Shown piece by piece: positions 34,501 through 43,157 of a stretch of DNA of 64,000 nt. The notes under the pieces are model-generated. The model did not search any database, had not been told where the DNA came from, and saw nothing but the letters and a program-made list of their open reading frames with translations. Each line of letters starts with the position of its first letter. Positions within the stretch are counted from its first letter, which is position 1. Source of the DNA: SIG587 sp045544035 (GTDB lineage: Bacteria > Bacillota > Clostridia > Oscillospirales > Acutalibacteraceae); NCBI GenBank assembly GCA_045544035.1, contig JAZPYE010000017.1, positions 1 to 64,000 on the forward strand, given 5' to 3'. A program made the position numbers and the translations under genes.

Positions 34501-35072
34501 ACAACTTTATGTCGGCACAGATTGCTGATGTTGAAACCTCTAAGGATGAGCTTAATAAGCTTATTAACCGTTTAACCTCACAAATGCAGGAGTTATTTGT
34601 TACAGGCTTTAACCGCATTAACGAGTGCTTCTCTAAAACCTTTAAGGAGCTTTTCGGCGGTGGTGAGGCCAGCCTTGTGCTTTCTAACCCTGAAAATGTG
34701 CTTGAAAGCGGCATTGAGATTAAAGCAAGCCTGCCGGGCAAAAATGTGCCCAGTCTTGATGGCCTTTCAGGCGGTGAAAAATCACTTGTTGCACTTGCAA
34801 TCTATTTTGCAATTATGCGTGTAAGTGCGCCGCCCTTCTGCTTCCTTGATGAGGTTGACACAGCCCTTGATGACATTAATGTTGAGCGCTTTGCCGAATA
34901 TATGAAGCAGTCGGATTTTGCTACACAGTTTATCTGCGTAACCCACCGCCGCGGCACAATGGAAGCGGCAGATATGCTTTACGGTGTTACAATGCAGGAA
35001 AAGGGTATTACAAAACTGCTTGAGCTTAACACCACCGAGCTTGTTAAAAAACTTAACCTTGAAAAAGAGTGA
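31497..35072 (+). CDS. smc: Chromosome segregation protein SMC
   Basis: A 1191-residue condensin ATPase. Walker A GPNGSGKSN (31-39) and the QSMEDVIFSGT region form the N-terminal head half; two long coiled coils flank the hinge (about 510-660, with GVHGPVSKVIKVKKEYSTAV and NAGGSLTGGS); the C-terminal head has signature LSGGEKSL and Walker B CFLDEVDTALDD. Full length. The start is GTG within the upstream gene, giving MLLSSIQIQGFKSF, as in other SMCs; the ribosome-binding site there is weak. FtsY follows 5 bp downstream. Confidence 0.97.
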   Translation: MLLSSIQIQGFKSFADKTTLKFGRGITAVVGPNGSGKSNISDAVRWVLGEQSTKSLRGQSMEDVIFSGTALRRPHGFCEVTLNIDNSDRSLNFDNDFVSVTRRYYRSHESEYLINNVTVRLKDVHELFMDTGLGRDGYSMIGQGKIDSIISSKSSERRDIFEEASGISKYRYRKTEAERKLAAAQENLLRLKDIMAELESRVGPLEEQSKKAEKFLALAEDKKQLEIGLWLYTLNNSKEALRAQESKIALAELQYKEIETALAEFDKQVAENSENITLITNQIEEKRIEISSKNEECVKAQGTVSVLESNLEHLRENINRVSGEIEALGVTDSAIKEEISAKNADIEAKKAEAVKIGTEIGLLNEELSQLLISSESISKQIEEQVRALNNLSALGANHRVTVMTCNSSIEQINSRSSNLDELIAQRQTEVEETAKETADNDKLLTELEETITSCQNALKGYELRYATRVDAVNKAKVEADNIRLDIEAKNRRIQILEDLEKNLDGFSHAVKSVVNEASKGILRGVHGPVSKVIKVKKEYSTAVETALGNSIQHIIVDSEADAKRAIELLKTDSKGRATFMPISSIRAKEFTEKGFEEMFGFVGVADSLVECDDKYREIIKYLLGGTVVAEDIDTAIAIAKKFKYHFKVVSLDGQVVNAGGSLTGGSLIKNAGLLSRNSDIERIKNDIKKLEEKAEIKAQTLREATEQLAKADADIVAAKAELTTANEDKIRVLGELKRLNEITQTLKNAVDELTSEKTESGKKVEELKALSDSASAEIVRIDSEKSALQSKIDEMTGGREDLSSEREALATKITDAKMAQQMCEKDIENLGVIISSLENSVTDRAAKVKELEAELEGYNSETQRLTLQISEINGGFEAYKNLTADLEKEIEELTLRRSEIEKSGITLRETEKERIDQKEKLSGEVARLQERKDIMVREYDDVIRQLYDEYQLTRTDAEALGIQIEDPKEAKKNLNEIRSKIRGLGSVNVAAIEEFKEVSERYNFMSAQIADVETSKDELNKLINRLTSQMQELFVTGFNRINECFSKTFKELFGGGEASLVLSNPENVLESGIEIKASLPGKNVPSLDGLSGGEKSLVALAIYFAIMRVSAPPFCFLDEVDTALDDINVERFAEYMKQSDFATQFICVTHRRGTMEAADMLYGVTMQEKGITKLLELNTTELVKKLNLEKE

Positions 35073-35077
35073 TAATA

Positions 35078-35995
35078 ATGGGATTTTTCCATAAAATCAA
35101 GGCGGGCCTTAGTAAGACCCGCTCAGCCCTCGTTAATAATGTTAATTCCATTATTAACAGCTTTACAAAAATTGATGAGGAATTTTTCGAAGAGCTTGAA
35201 GAAATCCTTGTTATGAGCGACATTGGCGTTGCAACGGCAAATGATATTTGTAGTCAGCTTCGCACCTTTGTCAAAAAAGAGGGTGTCACCGACCCAGAAA
35301 TAATAAAAACGCAAATGGCCGAAATCATTTTCACAATGCTTGATGGTGATGCTTCGCTTCACCTTGACACCACACCCTCGGTTATTCTTGTTATCGGTGT
35401 TAACGGCGTTGGTAAAACTACAACCATTGGTAAAATGGCTTTACAGCTTAAAAATGATGGTAAAAAGGTGATTTTAGGCGCCGCCGATACCTTTCGTGCC
35501 GCCGCCGCAGAGCAGCTTGAAATTTGGGGCGAAAGGGCAGGGGTTTCGGTTGTTAAAAGCATTGAAGGAACCGACCCCGCATCGGTTGTGTTTGACACCA
35601 TTCAAAGCGCTAAGGCTAAAAAAAGCGATGTTATTATTTGCGACACCGCAGGCAGGCTTCATAACAAGAAAAACCTTATGGATGAGCTTGCTAAAATTTA
35701 TCGCATTATTAAAAGGGAACTCCCAGAGGCAAGTTTAGAGACCCTGCTTGTGCTTGATGCCGCAACAGGGCAAAATGCCGTTAATCAAGCAAGAGAATTT
35801 AAAAATGTTGCTGATATAACAGGCATTGTGCTTACAAAGCTCGATGGCACCGCCAAGGGCGGCATCGTTATCAGCATAAAGAATGAACTCAATATCCCTG
35901 TTAAATTTATCGGTGTCGGCGAAGGAATTGATGACCTGCAAACCTTTAGCGCAAGGGAATTTGCCGATGGACTGATTAGTGAGGAAGAAAACTAA
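35078..35995 (+). CDS. ftsY: Signal recognition particle receptor FtsY
   Basis: A 305-residue SRP-receptor GTPase docking ribosomes to the membrane translocon. A short N domain (about 1-95, no long acidic A domain) precedes the G domain with G1 GVNGVGKTTTIGKM (107-120), AADTFRAAAAEQL, CDTAGRLHNKKNLM and LTKLDGTAKGG. The ATG is three codons inside the open frame, after the smc stop. Standard neighbour of smc. Confidence 0.97.
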   Translation: MGFFHKIKAGLSKTRSALVNNVNSIINSFTKIDEEFFEELEEILVMSDIGVATANDICSQLRTFVKKEGVTDPEIIKTQMAEIIFTMLDGDASLHLDTTPSVILVIGVNGVGKTTTIGKMALQLKNDGKKVILGAADTFRAAAAEQLEIWGERAGVSVVKSIEGTDPASVVFDTIQSAKAKKSDVIICDTAGRLHNKKNLMDELAKIYRIIKRELPEASLETLLVLDAATGQNAVNQAREFKNVADITGIVLTKLDGTAKGGIVISIKNELNIPVKFIGVGEGIDDLQTFSAREFADGLISEEEN

Positions 35996-35996
35996 A

Positions 35997-36590
35997 ATGA
36001 AATTTTTTATTGCCACTAAAAATGCCCATAAGATTATAGAGATCTCCCGAATTTTAACACCTATGGGATTTGAGGTTTTAAGTGAAAAGGATTTAAAAGA
36101 GCCCCTAACGGAAATTGAGGAAACAGGCACCACCTTTGAGGAAAATGCTATTTTAAAGGCACAAGCAGCCTTTAAGGCAACGGGCCTTCCTTCTATTGCC
36201 GATGATTCGGGCATTTGTATTGATTATCTAAACGGCGCCCCCGGCATTTTCTCTGCCCGCTTTGCAGGGGAACATGGGGATGATGCCGCAAACAATGAAA
36301 AGGTTTTAACCCTTTTAAAGGGCGTGCCTTTTGAGCAGCGCACCGCCCACTATGTTGCCGCCATTGCCTGCGTTATGGCTAGTGGCGAAACCTTCACCGT
36401 AAGAGGTGAATGCCACGGTCACATTGCCGAAAAAGAGAGTGGCTCAAACGGCTTTGGTTATGACCCTATGTTTATTAGTGAAATCGGTTGCCTTGGTGAA
36501 GTCAGCGCAGAGGAAAAGGATAAAATTTCCCACAGAGCAAGGGCGCTTACTAAACTAAAAGCAGAACTTGAAAAAAGACTGGAAAGGTAG
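35997..36590 (+). CDS. rdgB: XTP/dITP diphosphatase (RdgB/HAM1)
   Basis: A 197-residue house-cleaning pyrophosphatase that hydrolyses non-canonical purine triphosphates. It starts with FFIATKNAHKIIEI (S/T-x-N-x-x-K loop), then SIADDSGICIDYLNGAPGIFSARFAGEHGDD and FGYDPMFI and ends with the KDKISHRARAL signature. The ATG lies one base after the ftsY stop. Confidence 0.96.
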   Translation: MKFFIATKNAHKIIEISRILTPMGFEVLSEKDLKEPLTEIEETGTTFEENAILKAQAAFKATGLPSIADDSGICIDYLNGAPGIFSARFAGEHGDDAANNEKVLTLLKGVPFEQRTAHYVAAIACVMASGETFTVRGECHGHIAEKESGSNGFGYDPMFISEIGCLGEVSAEEKDKISHRARALTKLKAELEKRLER

Positions 36591-36599
36591 AAAAATATT

Positions 36600-36893
36600 A
36601 TGCTAACAAGCAAACAGCGTGCCCAACTTCGCGGCATTGCCAATAGTTATGAAACCATTGTCCAAATTGGCAAGGGTGGCATTAACGATCAAATTATTAA
36701 ACAAATTGATGATGCCTTAACCGCCCGTGAGCTTATAAAGCTTCGTGTGCTTGAAACGGCACCCGTTTCTGCCCGTGAGGCGGCAGATGAAACGGCCGAA
36801 AAGGTGGGCGCCGATGTTGTTCAGGTTATCGGCACAAGATTTATTCTTTACAGAGAAAGCAAAGATAATAAACAAATTTATTTGGTGAAATAG
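36600..36893 (+). CDS. yhbY: YhbY/CRM-domain RNA-binding protein
   Basis: A 97-residue CRM-domain protein associated with pre-50S ribosomes. Typical features are LTSKQRAQLRGIAN, the GKGGIND loop (family GxxG) and VVQVIGTRFILYRES. Its stop overlaps the nadD GTG start by one base. Conserved neighbour of nadD-yqeK-rsfS. Confidence 0.94.
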   Translation: MLTSKQRAQLRGIANSYETIVQIGKGGINDQIIKQIDDALTARELIKLRVLETAPVSAREAADETAEKVGADVVQVIGTRFILYRESKDNKQIYLVK

Positions 36894-37489
36894 TGAGAAA
36901 AATTGCCATTTTCGGCGGCACCTTTAATCCCTTCCATAATGCCCACTTGGAGGTTTTAGAGGCCGTACACAAAAGTAATCTTGCGGATGAAATTCTCCTT
37001 ATGCCCACAAAGCTTCCGCCACATAAGCAGTGTGATTTTCTGGCTGATGAAACTCATCGGCTTAAAATGTGCGCCCTGGCGGCAAAGAAGTTTGATAATG
37101 TGACCGCCTGCGATATGGAGCTTAAAATGCAGGGAAAAAGCTACACCTTTAACACAGTTACTAAACTTAAAAACAGTCTTGACTGTGAAATCCTTTTTGT
37201 CTGCGGCGGGGACATGATAACCACCTTCAATAAGTGGTATCGCTATGAGGAGCTGCTTCGAATGATGAGTATTATTGCAGTAAGGCGCAAAGGCACCGAT
37301 AACGAGGAATTTGATAGGGCAATAGAATTTCTAAAAGCTAAGGGCGGCAAAATTTTCGTTCTTGAAATCACGCCTGCAGAAATTTCCTCAAGTGAAATTA
37401 GGCAGATGAAATTCAGCGAAATGAAAAAGCATATTCCCATATTTATTGCGGAATATATAAGCGAAAATGGTCTTTACGGTGGTGAATAA
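36893..37489 (+). CDS. nadD: Nicotinate-nucleotide adenylyltransferase
   Basis: A 198-residue enzyme forming NaAD from NaMN and ATP in NAD synthesis. The nucleotidyltransferase GGTFNPFHNAHL motif (9-20), LMPTKLPPHK and the ISSSEIR signature near the end are intact. GTG start overlapping the yhbY stop. Confidence 0.96.
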   Translation: MRKIAIFGGTFNPFHNAHLEVLEAVHKSNLADEILLMPTKLPPHKQCDFLADETHRLKMCALAAKKFDNVTACDMELKMQGKSYTFNTVTKLKNSLDCEILFVCGGDMITTFNKWYRYEELLRMMSIIAVRRKGTDNEEFDRAIEFLKAKGGKIFVLEITPAEISSSEIRQMKFSEMKKHIPIFIAEYISENGLYGGE

Positions 37490-37490
37490 G

Positions 37491-38066
37491 ATGCTAAGTG
37501 AAAATGAAATAATTGAAATTTTAAAGAGGGATTTAAAGCCTAAAAGATTTGAACACTCCCTTTGTGTTGCTAAAGAGGCAAAGCGCCTTGCCGTTAAATA
37601 CGGTGCCGACCCTGAAAAGGCATATTTAGCAGGACTTGTCCACGATGCCACAAAAAACCACAGCGCCGAAAAACAGTTGAAAATATTTGAGCGCTTTGGT
37701 ATAATACTAACCGATGTCGAGAAGGGAAGCGAAAAGCTATGGCACGCCATTTCGGGCGCCGCAGTTGCCAAAAATGTCTTTGGAATTTGCGATGAGGAAA
37801 TTATAAGCGCTATAAGGTGTCATACAACCGCAAAGGCTAACATGACAAAACTTGAAACGGTGCTTTACATTGCCGATTTCACTTCACGTGACAGGGATTA
37901 TGATGATGTAGATATAATGCGTACTTTAGCTGATGAATCCCTTGAGGCAGCACTTCGCTATGCCCTTTGTTACACTGTGAAAGACTTGTGTGAAAGGGAG
38001 CTTGCAATTCACCCCGACACACTTTATGCATATAACGAAATTCTTTTGAGAGGTAAAACAAAATGA
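37491..38066 (+). CDS. yqeK: HD-domain hydrolase YqeK
   Basis: A 191-residue HD-superfamily protein of the YqeK family, members of which hydrolyse Ap4A to ADP. Metal ligands are FEHSLCVAKEA (His), GLVHDATKN (HD), HAISGA and RCHTTAKANM with ADFTSRDRDY. It follows nadD by one base and overlaps rsfS by ATGA. Confidence 0.94.
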   Translation: MLSENEIIEILKRDLKPKRFEHSLCVAKEAKRLAVKYGADPEKAYLAGLVHDATKNHSAEKQLKIFERFGIILTDVEKGSEKLWHAISGAAVAKNVFGICDEEIISAIRCHTTAKANMTKLETVLYIADFTSRDRDYDDVDIMRTLADESLEAALRYALCYTVKDLCERELAIHPDTLYAYNEILLRGKTK

Positions 38067-38422
38067 ACGAAAAACTGCGCATAGCACTTAATGCGCTTAA
38101 CGAAAAAAAGGCAATGGAGCTTGCCGCAATTCGCGTTGGCGATTTAACAAGCGTTGCAGATTATTTTGTCCTTGCAACCGCAACCTCAAACACCCATGTT
38201 AAAACCCTTGCCGATGAGGTGGAATTTAAACTATCCGAAGCGGGTGTTCAGCCCCACCATGTTGAGGGTCGTGCAACAGGCTGGATTTTAATTGACTACT
38301 GCGACATTGTGGTTCATGTTTTTTCTCGTGAAGCAAGGCAGTTTTATAATCTTGATAAAATGTGGTTTGACGGCGAGGCTGTTGACCTTTCTAAATATCT
38401 TGAAAGCAGTACGGAGGAATAA
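38063..38422 (+). CDS. rsfS: Ribosome silencing factor RsfS
   Basis: A 119-residue protein that binds L14 and blocks subunit joining under starvation. The family core reads DYFVLATATSNTHVKTLADEVE and GWILIDYCDIVVHVFSREARQFYNLDKMWFD (in shorter pieces). Start overlaps yqeK. Confidence 0.96.
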   Translation: MNEKLRIALNALNEKKAMELAAIRVGDLTSVADYFVLATATSNTHVKTLADEVEFKLSEAGVQPHHVEGRATGWILIDYCDIVVHVFSREARQFYNLDKMWFDGEAVDLSKYLESSTEE

Positions 38423-38424
38423 AA

Positions 38425-40830
38425 GTGAGATACGATTTTACTTCAATTGAGAAAAAATGGCAGGATAAATGGGATGAAAACCAAACCTTTGCCGCAAAAA
38501 ATGATTATACATTGCCTAAATTCTACGCCCTCGTAGAATTTCCTTACCCCTCGGGTCAGGGCCTTCATGTTGGACATCCCCGTTCCTACACCGCCCTTGA
38601 CATTGTAAGCCGTAAAAAGCGTTTTGAGGGCTACAATGTTCTTTATCCCATGGGCTGGGATGCTTTCGGTCTTCCCACCGAAAACTATGCTATTAAAAAT
38701 CATATCCACCCCGAGGTTGTTACCGCCGATAACATTAAGAACTTTAAGCGCCAGCTCAAAAGCCTCGGCTTCTCCTTTGACTGGAGCAGAGAAATTAACA
38801 CAACCGACCCGGCTTACTACAAATGGACCCAGTGGATTTTCCTGCAGCTTTATAAAAAAGGTCTTGCATATAAAAAGCAAATGGCTGTTAACTGGTGCAC
38901 CTCCTGTAAGTGCGTTTTAGCTAATGAGGAGGTTGTAAACGGCGTTTGTGAGCGTTGCGGCAGCGAGGTTGTTCACAAGGAAAAAAGCCAGTGGATGCTT
39001 AAAATTACCGACTATGCCGAGAAGCTTTTAGAGGGCCTCGATACCGTTGATTTTATCGACCGTGTTAAAACCCAGCAGAGAAACTGGATTGGTCGTTCAA
39101 CCGGCGCTGAAATTAAATTTTCCACCACTTTGGGCGACACATTGGAGGTTTTCTCCACCCGTGCCGACACCCTTTTCGGCGCAACATATATGGTTGTTTC
39201 TCCCGAACATCCATTAATTGAAAAATGGGCAGATAAGCTTACTAATATTGATGAAATCAGAGCTTACAGGGAAGAAGCCGCTAAAAAATCCGACTTTGAG
39301 CGCACCGAGCTTGCCAAGGATAAAACAGGTGTTGAGCTTAAGGGCGTTCGCGCAATTAACCCCGTAAATGAAAAGGAAATCCCCATTTTCATTTCCGATT
39401 ATGTACTTATTTCTTACGGCACAGGCGCCATTATGGCTGTTCCTGCTCACGATACAAGAGACTATGACTTTGCCAAAAAGTTTAACCTTCCTATCATCGA
39501 GGTCGTTGCAGGCGGCGACATTGAAAAAGAAGCATTTACCGACTGCGCAACAGGCACAATGGTAAATTCCGGCTTCCTTAACGGACTTAGTGTTGATGAG
39601 GCAAAGGTTGCCATTATCAAGTGGCTTTCTGATAAAAATCTTGGTGCCGAAAAGGTTAACTATAAACTTCGTGACTGGGTGTTTTCCCGCCAGCGTTATT
39701 GGGGCGAGCCTATTCCTATGGTTCACTGCGAAAAATGCGGCTATGTTCCCCTTGATGAAAGCGAGCTGCCACTGCTGCTCCCCAATGTTGAAAGTTATGA
39801 ACCCACCGATAACGGCGAATCACCCCTTGCAAAAATGACCGAGTGGGTGGAAACCACCTGTCCTAAATGCGGCGGCAAGGCTCACAGGGAGACCGACACA
39901 ATGCCTCAGTGGGCAGGCTCATCCTGGTACTTCCTTAGGTACTGCGATCCCCACAATGATAAGGAACTTGCAAGCAAGGAAGCCCTAGAATACTGGTGCC
40001 CCATTGACTGGTACAACGGCGGTATGGAGCACACAACTCTCCACCTGCTTTACAGCCGTTTCTGGCATAAATTCCTTTATGATATTGGTGTTGTGCCCAC
40101 TGCCGAGCCCTATGCCAAGCGCACAAGCCACGGTATGATACTGGGTGAAAACGGTGAGAAAATGTCCAAATCCCGTGGCAACGTTGTTAACCCCGATGAA
40201 ATTGTTAACACCTACGGTGCTGACACAATGCGCCTTTATGAAATGTTTATTGGTGACTTTGAAAAGGCTGCTCCCTGGAGTTCTAATTCAATTAAGGGCT
40301 GTAAGCGTTTCCTTGAGCGTGTTTGGTCCCTTGCCGATATCCTTGTCCCCGGCGATGAATATAGAGCAGAACTTGAAAGCGAAATGCACAAGACCATTAA
40401 AAAGGTGACAGGGGATATTGACACCCTTAAAATGAACACCGCTATTGCGGCGCTTATGTCACTGCTTAACACCATTATAGGAACAGGAAAGATAAACAGA
40501 GCTGAGCTTAAAACAGTGCTGACCCTCCTTAACCCCTTTGCTCCTCACTTAACCGAGGAAATGTGGGAGCTTTGCGGCTTTGAGGGAATGCTTAATCAGA
40601 CCAAATGGCCTATTTTTGATGAGGCAAAATGTGTTGAATCTGCCATCGAAATCGTTGTTCAGGTTAACGGCAAAATTAAGGCAAGAATTAATATCCCTGC
40701 CGAAATTTCCGCCCCCGATGCCATTGCACTTGCAAAGGAACAGGATGCCGTTAAGAATGAGATAAACGGCAAAACAGTTATTAAGGAGCTCTATGTTCCC
40801 AAGAAACTGGTTAACATTGTTGTGAAATAA
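38425..40830 (+). CDS. leuS: Leucyl-tRNA synthetase
   Basis: An 801-residue class I synthetase charging tRNA-Leu. The HIGH-type HVGHP (48-52), the zinc-type inserts (CTSCKCVLANEEV; CEKCGYV; CPKCGG), the editing domain (about 215-395, with GTGAIMAVPAHDTRDYDFAKK) and EKMSKSRGNVV are all present. GTG start with GGAGGAA in front. It ends a long run of co-oriented genes and is followed by a strong terminator. No T-box precedes it, so it is not controlled by uncharged tRNA at its own leader. Confidence 0.97.
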   Translation: MRYDFTSIEKKWQDKWDENQTFAAKNDYTLPKFYALVEFPYPSGQGLHVGHPRSYTALDIVSRKKRFEGYNVLYPMGWDAFGLPTENYAIKNHIHPEVVTADNIKNFKRQLKSLGFSFDWSREINTTDPAYYKWTQWIFLQLYKKGLAYKKQMAVNWCTSCKCVLANEEVVNGVCERCGSEVVHKEKSQWMLKITDYAEKLLEGLDTVDFIDRVKTQQRNWIGRSTGAEIKFSTTLGDTLEVFSTRADTLFGATYMVVSPEHPLIEKWADKLTNIDEIRAYREEAAKKSDFERTELAKDKTGVELKGVRAINPVNEKEIPIFISDYVLISYGTGAIMAVPAHDTRDYDFAKKFNLPIIEVVAGGDIEKEAFTDCATGTMVNSGFLNGLSVDEAKVAIIKWLSDKNLGAEKVNYKLRDWVFSRQRYWGEPIPMVHCEKCGYVPLDESELPLLLPNVESYEPTDNGESPLAKMTEWVETTCPKCGGKAHRETDTMPQWAGSSWYFLRYCDPHNDKELASKEALEYWCPIDWYNGGMEHTTLHLLYSRFWHKFLYDIGVVPTAEPYAKRTSHGMILGENGEKMSKSRGNVVNPDEIVNTYGADTMRLYEMFIGDFEKAAPWSSNSIKGCKRFLERVWSLADILVPGDEYRAELESEMHKTIKKVTGDIDTLKMNTAIAALMSLLNTIIGTGKINRAELKTVLTLLNPFAPHLTEEMWELCGFEGMLNQTKWPIFDEAKCVESAIEIVVQVNGKIKARINIPAEISAPDAIALAKEQDAVKNEINGKTVIKELYVPKKLVNIVVK

Positions 40831-40839
40831 AACAAACTA

Positions 40840-40874
40840 AAATCCCGACCGCTTCAAACGGTCGGGATTTTTTA
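40840..40874 (+). terminator. Terminator after leuS
   Basis: A 12-bp perfect stem AAATCCCGACCG with 7-nt loop and trailing T-run. Confidence 0.93.
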
Positions 40875-40882
40875 AAAATATA

Positions 40883-40911
40883 TTGCTACCAATTTTAAGG
40901 TGTGGTAAAAT
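40883..40911 (+). promoter_or_regulatory. Promoter of PHP phosphatase gene
   Basis: TTGCTA, 17-bp spacer, TAAAAT, ahead of GGAGGA and the ATG. Confidence 0.5.
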
Positions 40912-40942
40912 ATATATAATAATACTCCACGGAGGAATTTTA

Positions 40943-41713
40943 ATGCTTGCAAACTATCACACCCACACATACCGTTGTAATCACGCTAGCGGAGTAGAAG
41001 AGGAATATATTTTACGCGCTATAGAAAACGGCGTTAAAATTATGGGATTTTCCGACCACGCGCCCATAAATTTAGAGGGTAATTATAACACGGGCTTTCG
41101 TGTGCCTGCCGAAAGGGCGCAGGAATATGTTGACACCATTAACGCTTTAAGGGAAAAATACAAGGATAAAATTGAAATTCATGTGGGCTTTGAAATGGAA
41201 TATTATCCCGAGCATTTTGATAAAATGCTGGAATTTGTAAAAAGTGTTGGCGCTGAGTATCTAATTCTGGGAGAACATTATCTTGGCCGCGAGGGTGATG
41301 GCAGGCCCTACTGCTCTGCTATGGTACACACGGGTGACTCTATTACCGAATATGTTGATTTGATTATTGAGGGAATGAAAACAGGCAAGTTTTTGTATGT
41401 TGCCCACCCCGATATGTTAGGTTACATTGGTGATGAAGAGCTTTGGAAAAGGGAAATGACAAGGCTTTGCGAAGCGGCAAAGGAACTTAAAATCCCTCTT
41501 GAGATAAATTGTCTCGGTATTAGAGATAATCGCCACTATTCAAGCGAAAAATTTTATAAAATCGCAGGGCAGGTGGGCGCTACAATGATTGTTGGCTTCG
41601 ATGCTCACGATGAAGCCAGCGCCTATGATGGTGAATCTCTTGAAAAGATTAGGGTGTTAAAAGAAAAGTATAACCTTAATATTATCGATAAAGTTGAGAT
41701 TAAGGGATTATAA
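40943..41713 (+). CDS. PHP-domain histidinol-phosphatase-like hydrolase
   Basis: A 256-residue metal-dependent phosphoesterase of the HisK/HisJ PHP type. It opens NYHTHTYRCNHA (metal ligand histidines), then GFSDHAPI, GFEMEYYPEHF, LILGEHY, YVAHPDMLGY and FDAHD. No other histidine-synthesis gene is adjacent, so histidinol phosphate as substrate is inferred from family only. ATG after GGAGGA; monocistronic, with its own terminator. Confidence 0.85.
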   Translation: MLANYHTHTYRCNHASGVEEEYILRAIENGVKIMGFSDHAPINLEGNYNTGFRVPAERAQEYVDTINALREKYKDKIEIHVGFEMEYYPEHFDKMLEFVKSVGAEYLILGEHYLGREGDGRPYCSAMVHTGDSITEYVDLIIEGMKTGKFLYVAHPDMLGYIGDEELWKREMTRLCEAAKELKIPLEINCLGIRDNRHYSSEKFYKIAGQVGATMIVGFDAHDEASAYDGESLEKIRVLKEKYNLNIIDKVEIKGL

Positions 41714-41747
41714 AAAACAAGGACAGGGTTTCCTGTCCTTGTTTTTT
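41712..41747. terminator. Bidirectional terminator
   Basis: A 16-bp perfect stem AAAAAACAAGGACAGG with GTTT loop and T-run, shared by the convergent phosphatase and fucosidase genes. Confidence 0.93.
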
Positions 41748-41750
41748 GTT

Positions 41751-42965
41751 TTAATACATTTTAATAAACTTTGCAGCAGCGTTAACCTTTTTCGCCCTAT
41801 CAAAAACGATTTCAAGTTTTGTGGTGTTAATTGCGGGGAATTGGCAAATTGCTTTGTGACCTATGGTTGTGCCTCTAAACACCGAAATGGGCGCGCCATA
41901 GGGGTAGGGGTGAGCGAAAATTTCAAAGCTCTCAATTTCATCGGTGGAAATTTCTTCCTCTAAAATAACGTGGTTTACAAGCTGTAAATCCTGCTCAAGA
42001 ATCAGTTTATTGTTTTCAGCGGTTACCTTTGAATCAATGAAATTCGAAAAATCCTCACGAATTCTTTGACCGAATTTAATAATTGCTTCCTTGTCCTCAG
42101 CTGGCAACTTTCCGCGGCGGTCAGGTCCAATATTTATAAGAAGATTTGCGCCACGGCCTACGGAATAGTAATAAAGTCCCATAAGCTCATCAAGGCTTTT
42201 AACGGTGTGGGCATCAAAATCGCTGTAGAACCAATTTTCAAGCCTCATTCGGCAATCACATTCGCCGGGTAAAAACAGGCTTTCTTCCAAAGCGCGCTTT
42301 TTATCATCGTTAATTGAAAAATCAAGTGCACTTACAACAGATTTGTTGGGGCTGTGTGCAACACCTGCCTCGTTGCCAATCCAACGGGTGTCGGGGTCCC
42401 ACATATTAAAGAGAAGAATGTTAGGCTGGCATTCTCTAATTGCGGCTACAATTCTTTCGGTATCATAGCTGTGGTTTTCACTGCCGCAACCGTCAAACCA
42501 AAGGTAACAAATCTCTCCGTAATTAGTAAGTAATTCCCTAATTTGGTTAATAAAATAATCATCATATTCCTTACCGTTCATATTAACCGAGCCGAACTGG
42601 GCAGGGGAGTAGTATAATCCAACCTTTATATCATATTTATGGCAGGCATCAACAAATTCTCTTACAACGTCACCTTTGCCATCTTTCCAAGGTGTATTTT
42701 TAACCGAATAATCGGTGTAGGCTGATGGCCAGTTGGCAAAGCCATCGTGATGCTTGCAAACTAAAACGGCATATTTGGCGCCTGCATCCTTTATGGTTTT
42801 AATCCATTCATCGCAGTCAAGCTCAGTGGGATTAAAGGTTGAAAGCTCCATATGGTCCATATCCCAGTCTTTATGTCCTTCATTAAAGGTGCGAATGCCG
42901 AAATGGAAAAACACACCAAACTCCCAATTCAAAAAATCAAGTTGTTCTTTTTTAATGTTAATCAT
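41751..42965 (-). CDS. Alpha-L-fucosidase (GH29)
   Basis: A 404-residue GH29 enzyme with no signal peptide, predicted to remove terminal fucose in the cytoplasm. Conserved features: WEFGVFFHFGIRTF near the start, AVLVCKHHDGFANWPS (substrate-binding His-His), KVGLYYSPAQF, and ICYLWFDGCGSE with the nucleophile Asp. GANLLINIGPDRRG closes the barrel and a C-terminal beta domain follows. The ATG behind AAGGAG is used rather than the longer in-frame start. Likely acts on mucin or plant glycans; no transporter is adjacent. Confidence 0.92.
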   Translation of the reverse strand: MINIKKEQLDFLNWEFGVFFHFGIRTFNEGHKDWDMDHMELSTFNPTELDCDEWIKTIKDAGAKYAVLVCKHHDGFANWPSAYTDYSVKNTPWKDGKGDVVREFVDACHKYDIKVGLYYSPAQFGSVNMNGKEYDDYFINQIRELLTNYGEICYLWFDGCGSENHSYDTERIVAAIRECQPNILLFNMWDPDTRWIGNEAGVAHSPNKSVVSALDFSINDDKKRALEESLFLPGECDCRMRLENWFYSDFDAHTVKSLDELMGLYYYSVGRGANLLINIGPDRRGKLPAEDKEAIIKFGQRIREDFSNFIDSKVTAENNKLILEQDLQLVNHVILEEEISTDEIESFEIFAHPYPYGAPISVFRGTTIGHKAICQFPAINTTKLEIVFDRAKKVNAAAKFIKMY

Positions 42966-43011
42966 TTTATTTGCTCCTTTTTTACGGTGAAAAGTTCCAT
43001 GTTCAACCACC

Positions 43012-43039
43012 ATTATAGCACAGCATATGTAAAATTCAA
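43012..43039 (-). promoter_or_regulatory. Promoter of fucosidase gene
   Basis: Minus strand TTGAAT, 16-bp spacer, TATAAT, about 45 bp upstream of the ATG. Confidence 0.5.
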
Positions 43040-43075
43040 AGGTTTTTTAAAATAATGCATAAAATTTAACAAATA

Positions 43076-43104
43076 TTGCACAGGACAAAATTTTATGTTA
43101 CAAT
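43076..43104 (+). promoter_or_regulatory. Promoter of malic enzyme gene
   Basis: TTGCAC, 17-bp spacer, TACAAT, divergent from the fucosidase promoter. Confidence 0.5.
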
Positions 43105-43157
43105 AAAAATATATAATAATATCAAATTAAAAGGATTATTATTAAAGGGGCACTAAA

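Noticed and set aside
38300..38424. T-box leader for leuS
   Set aside because: leuS follows rsfS by two bases within a long co-oriented run; there is no leader.
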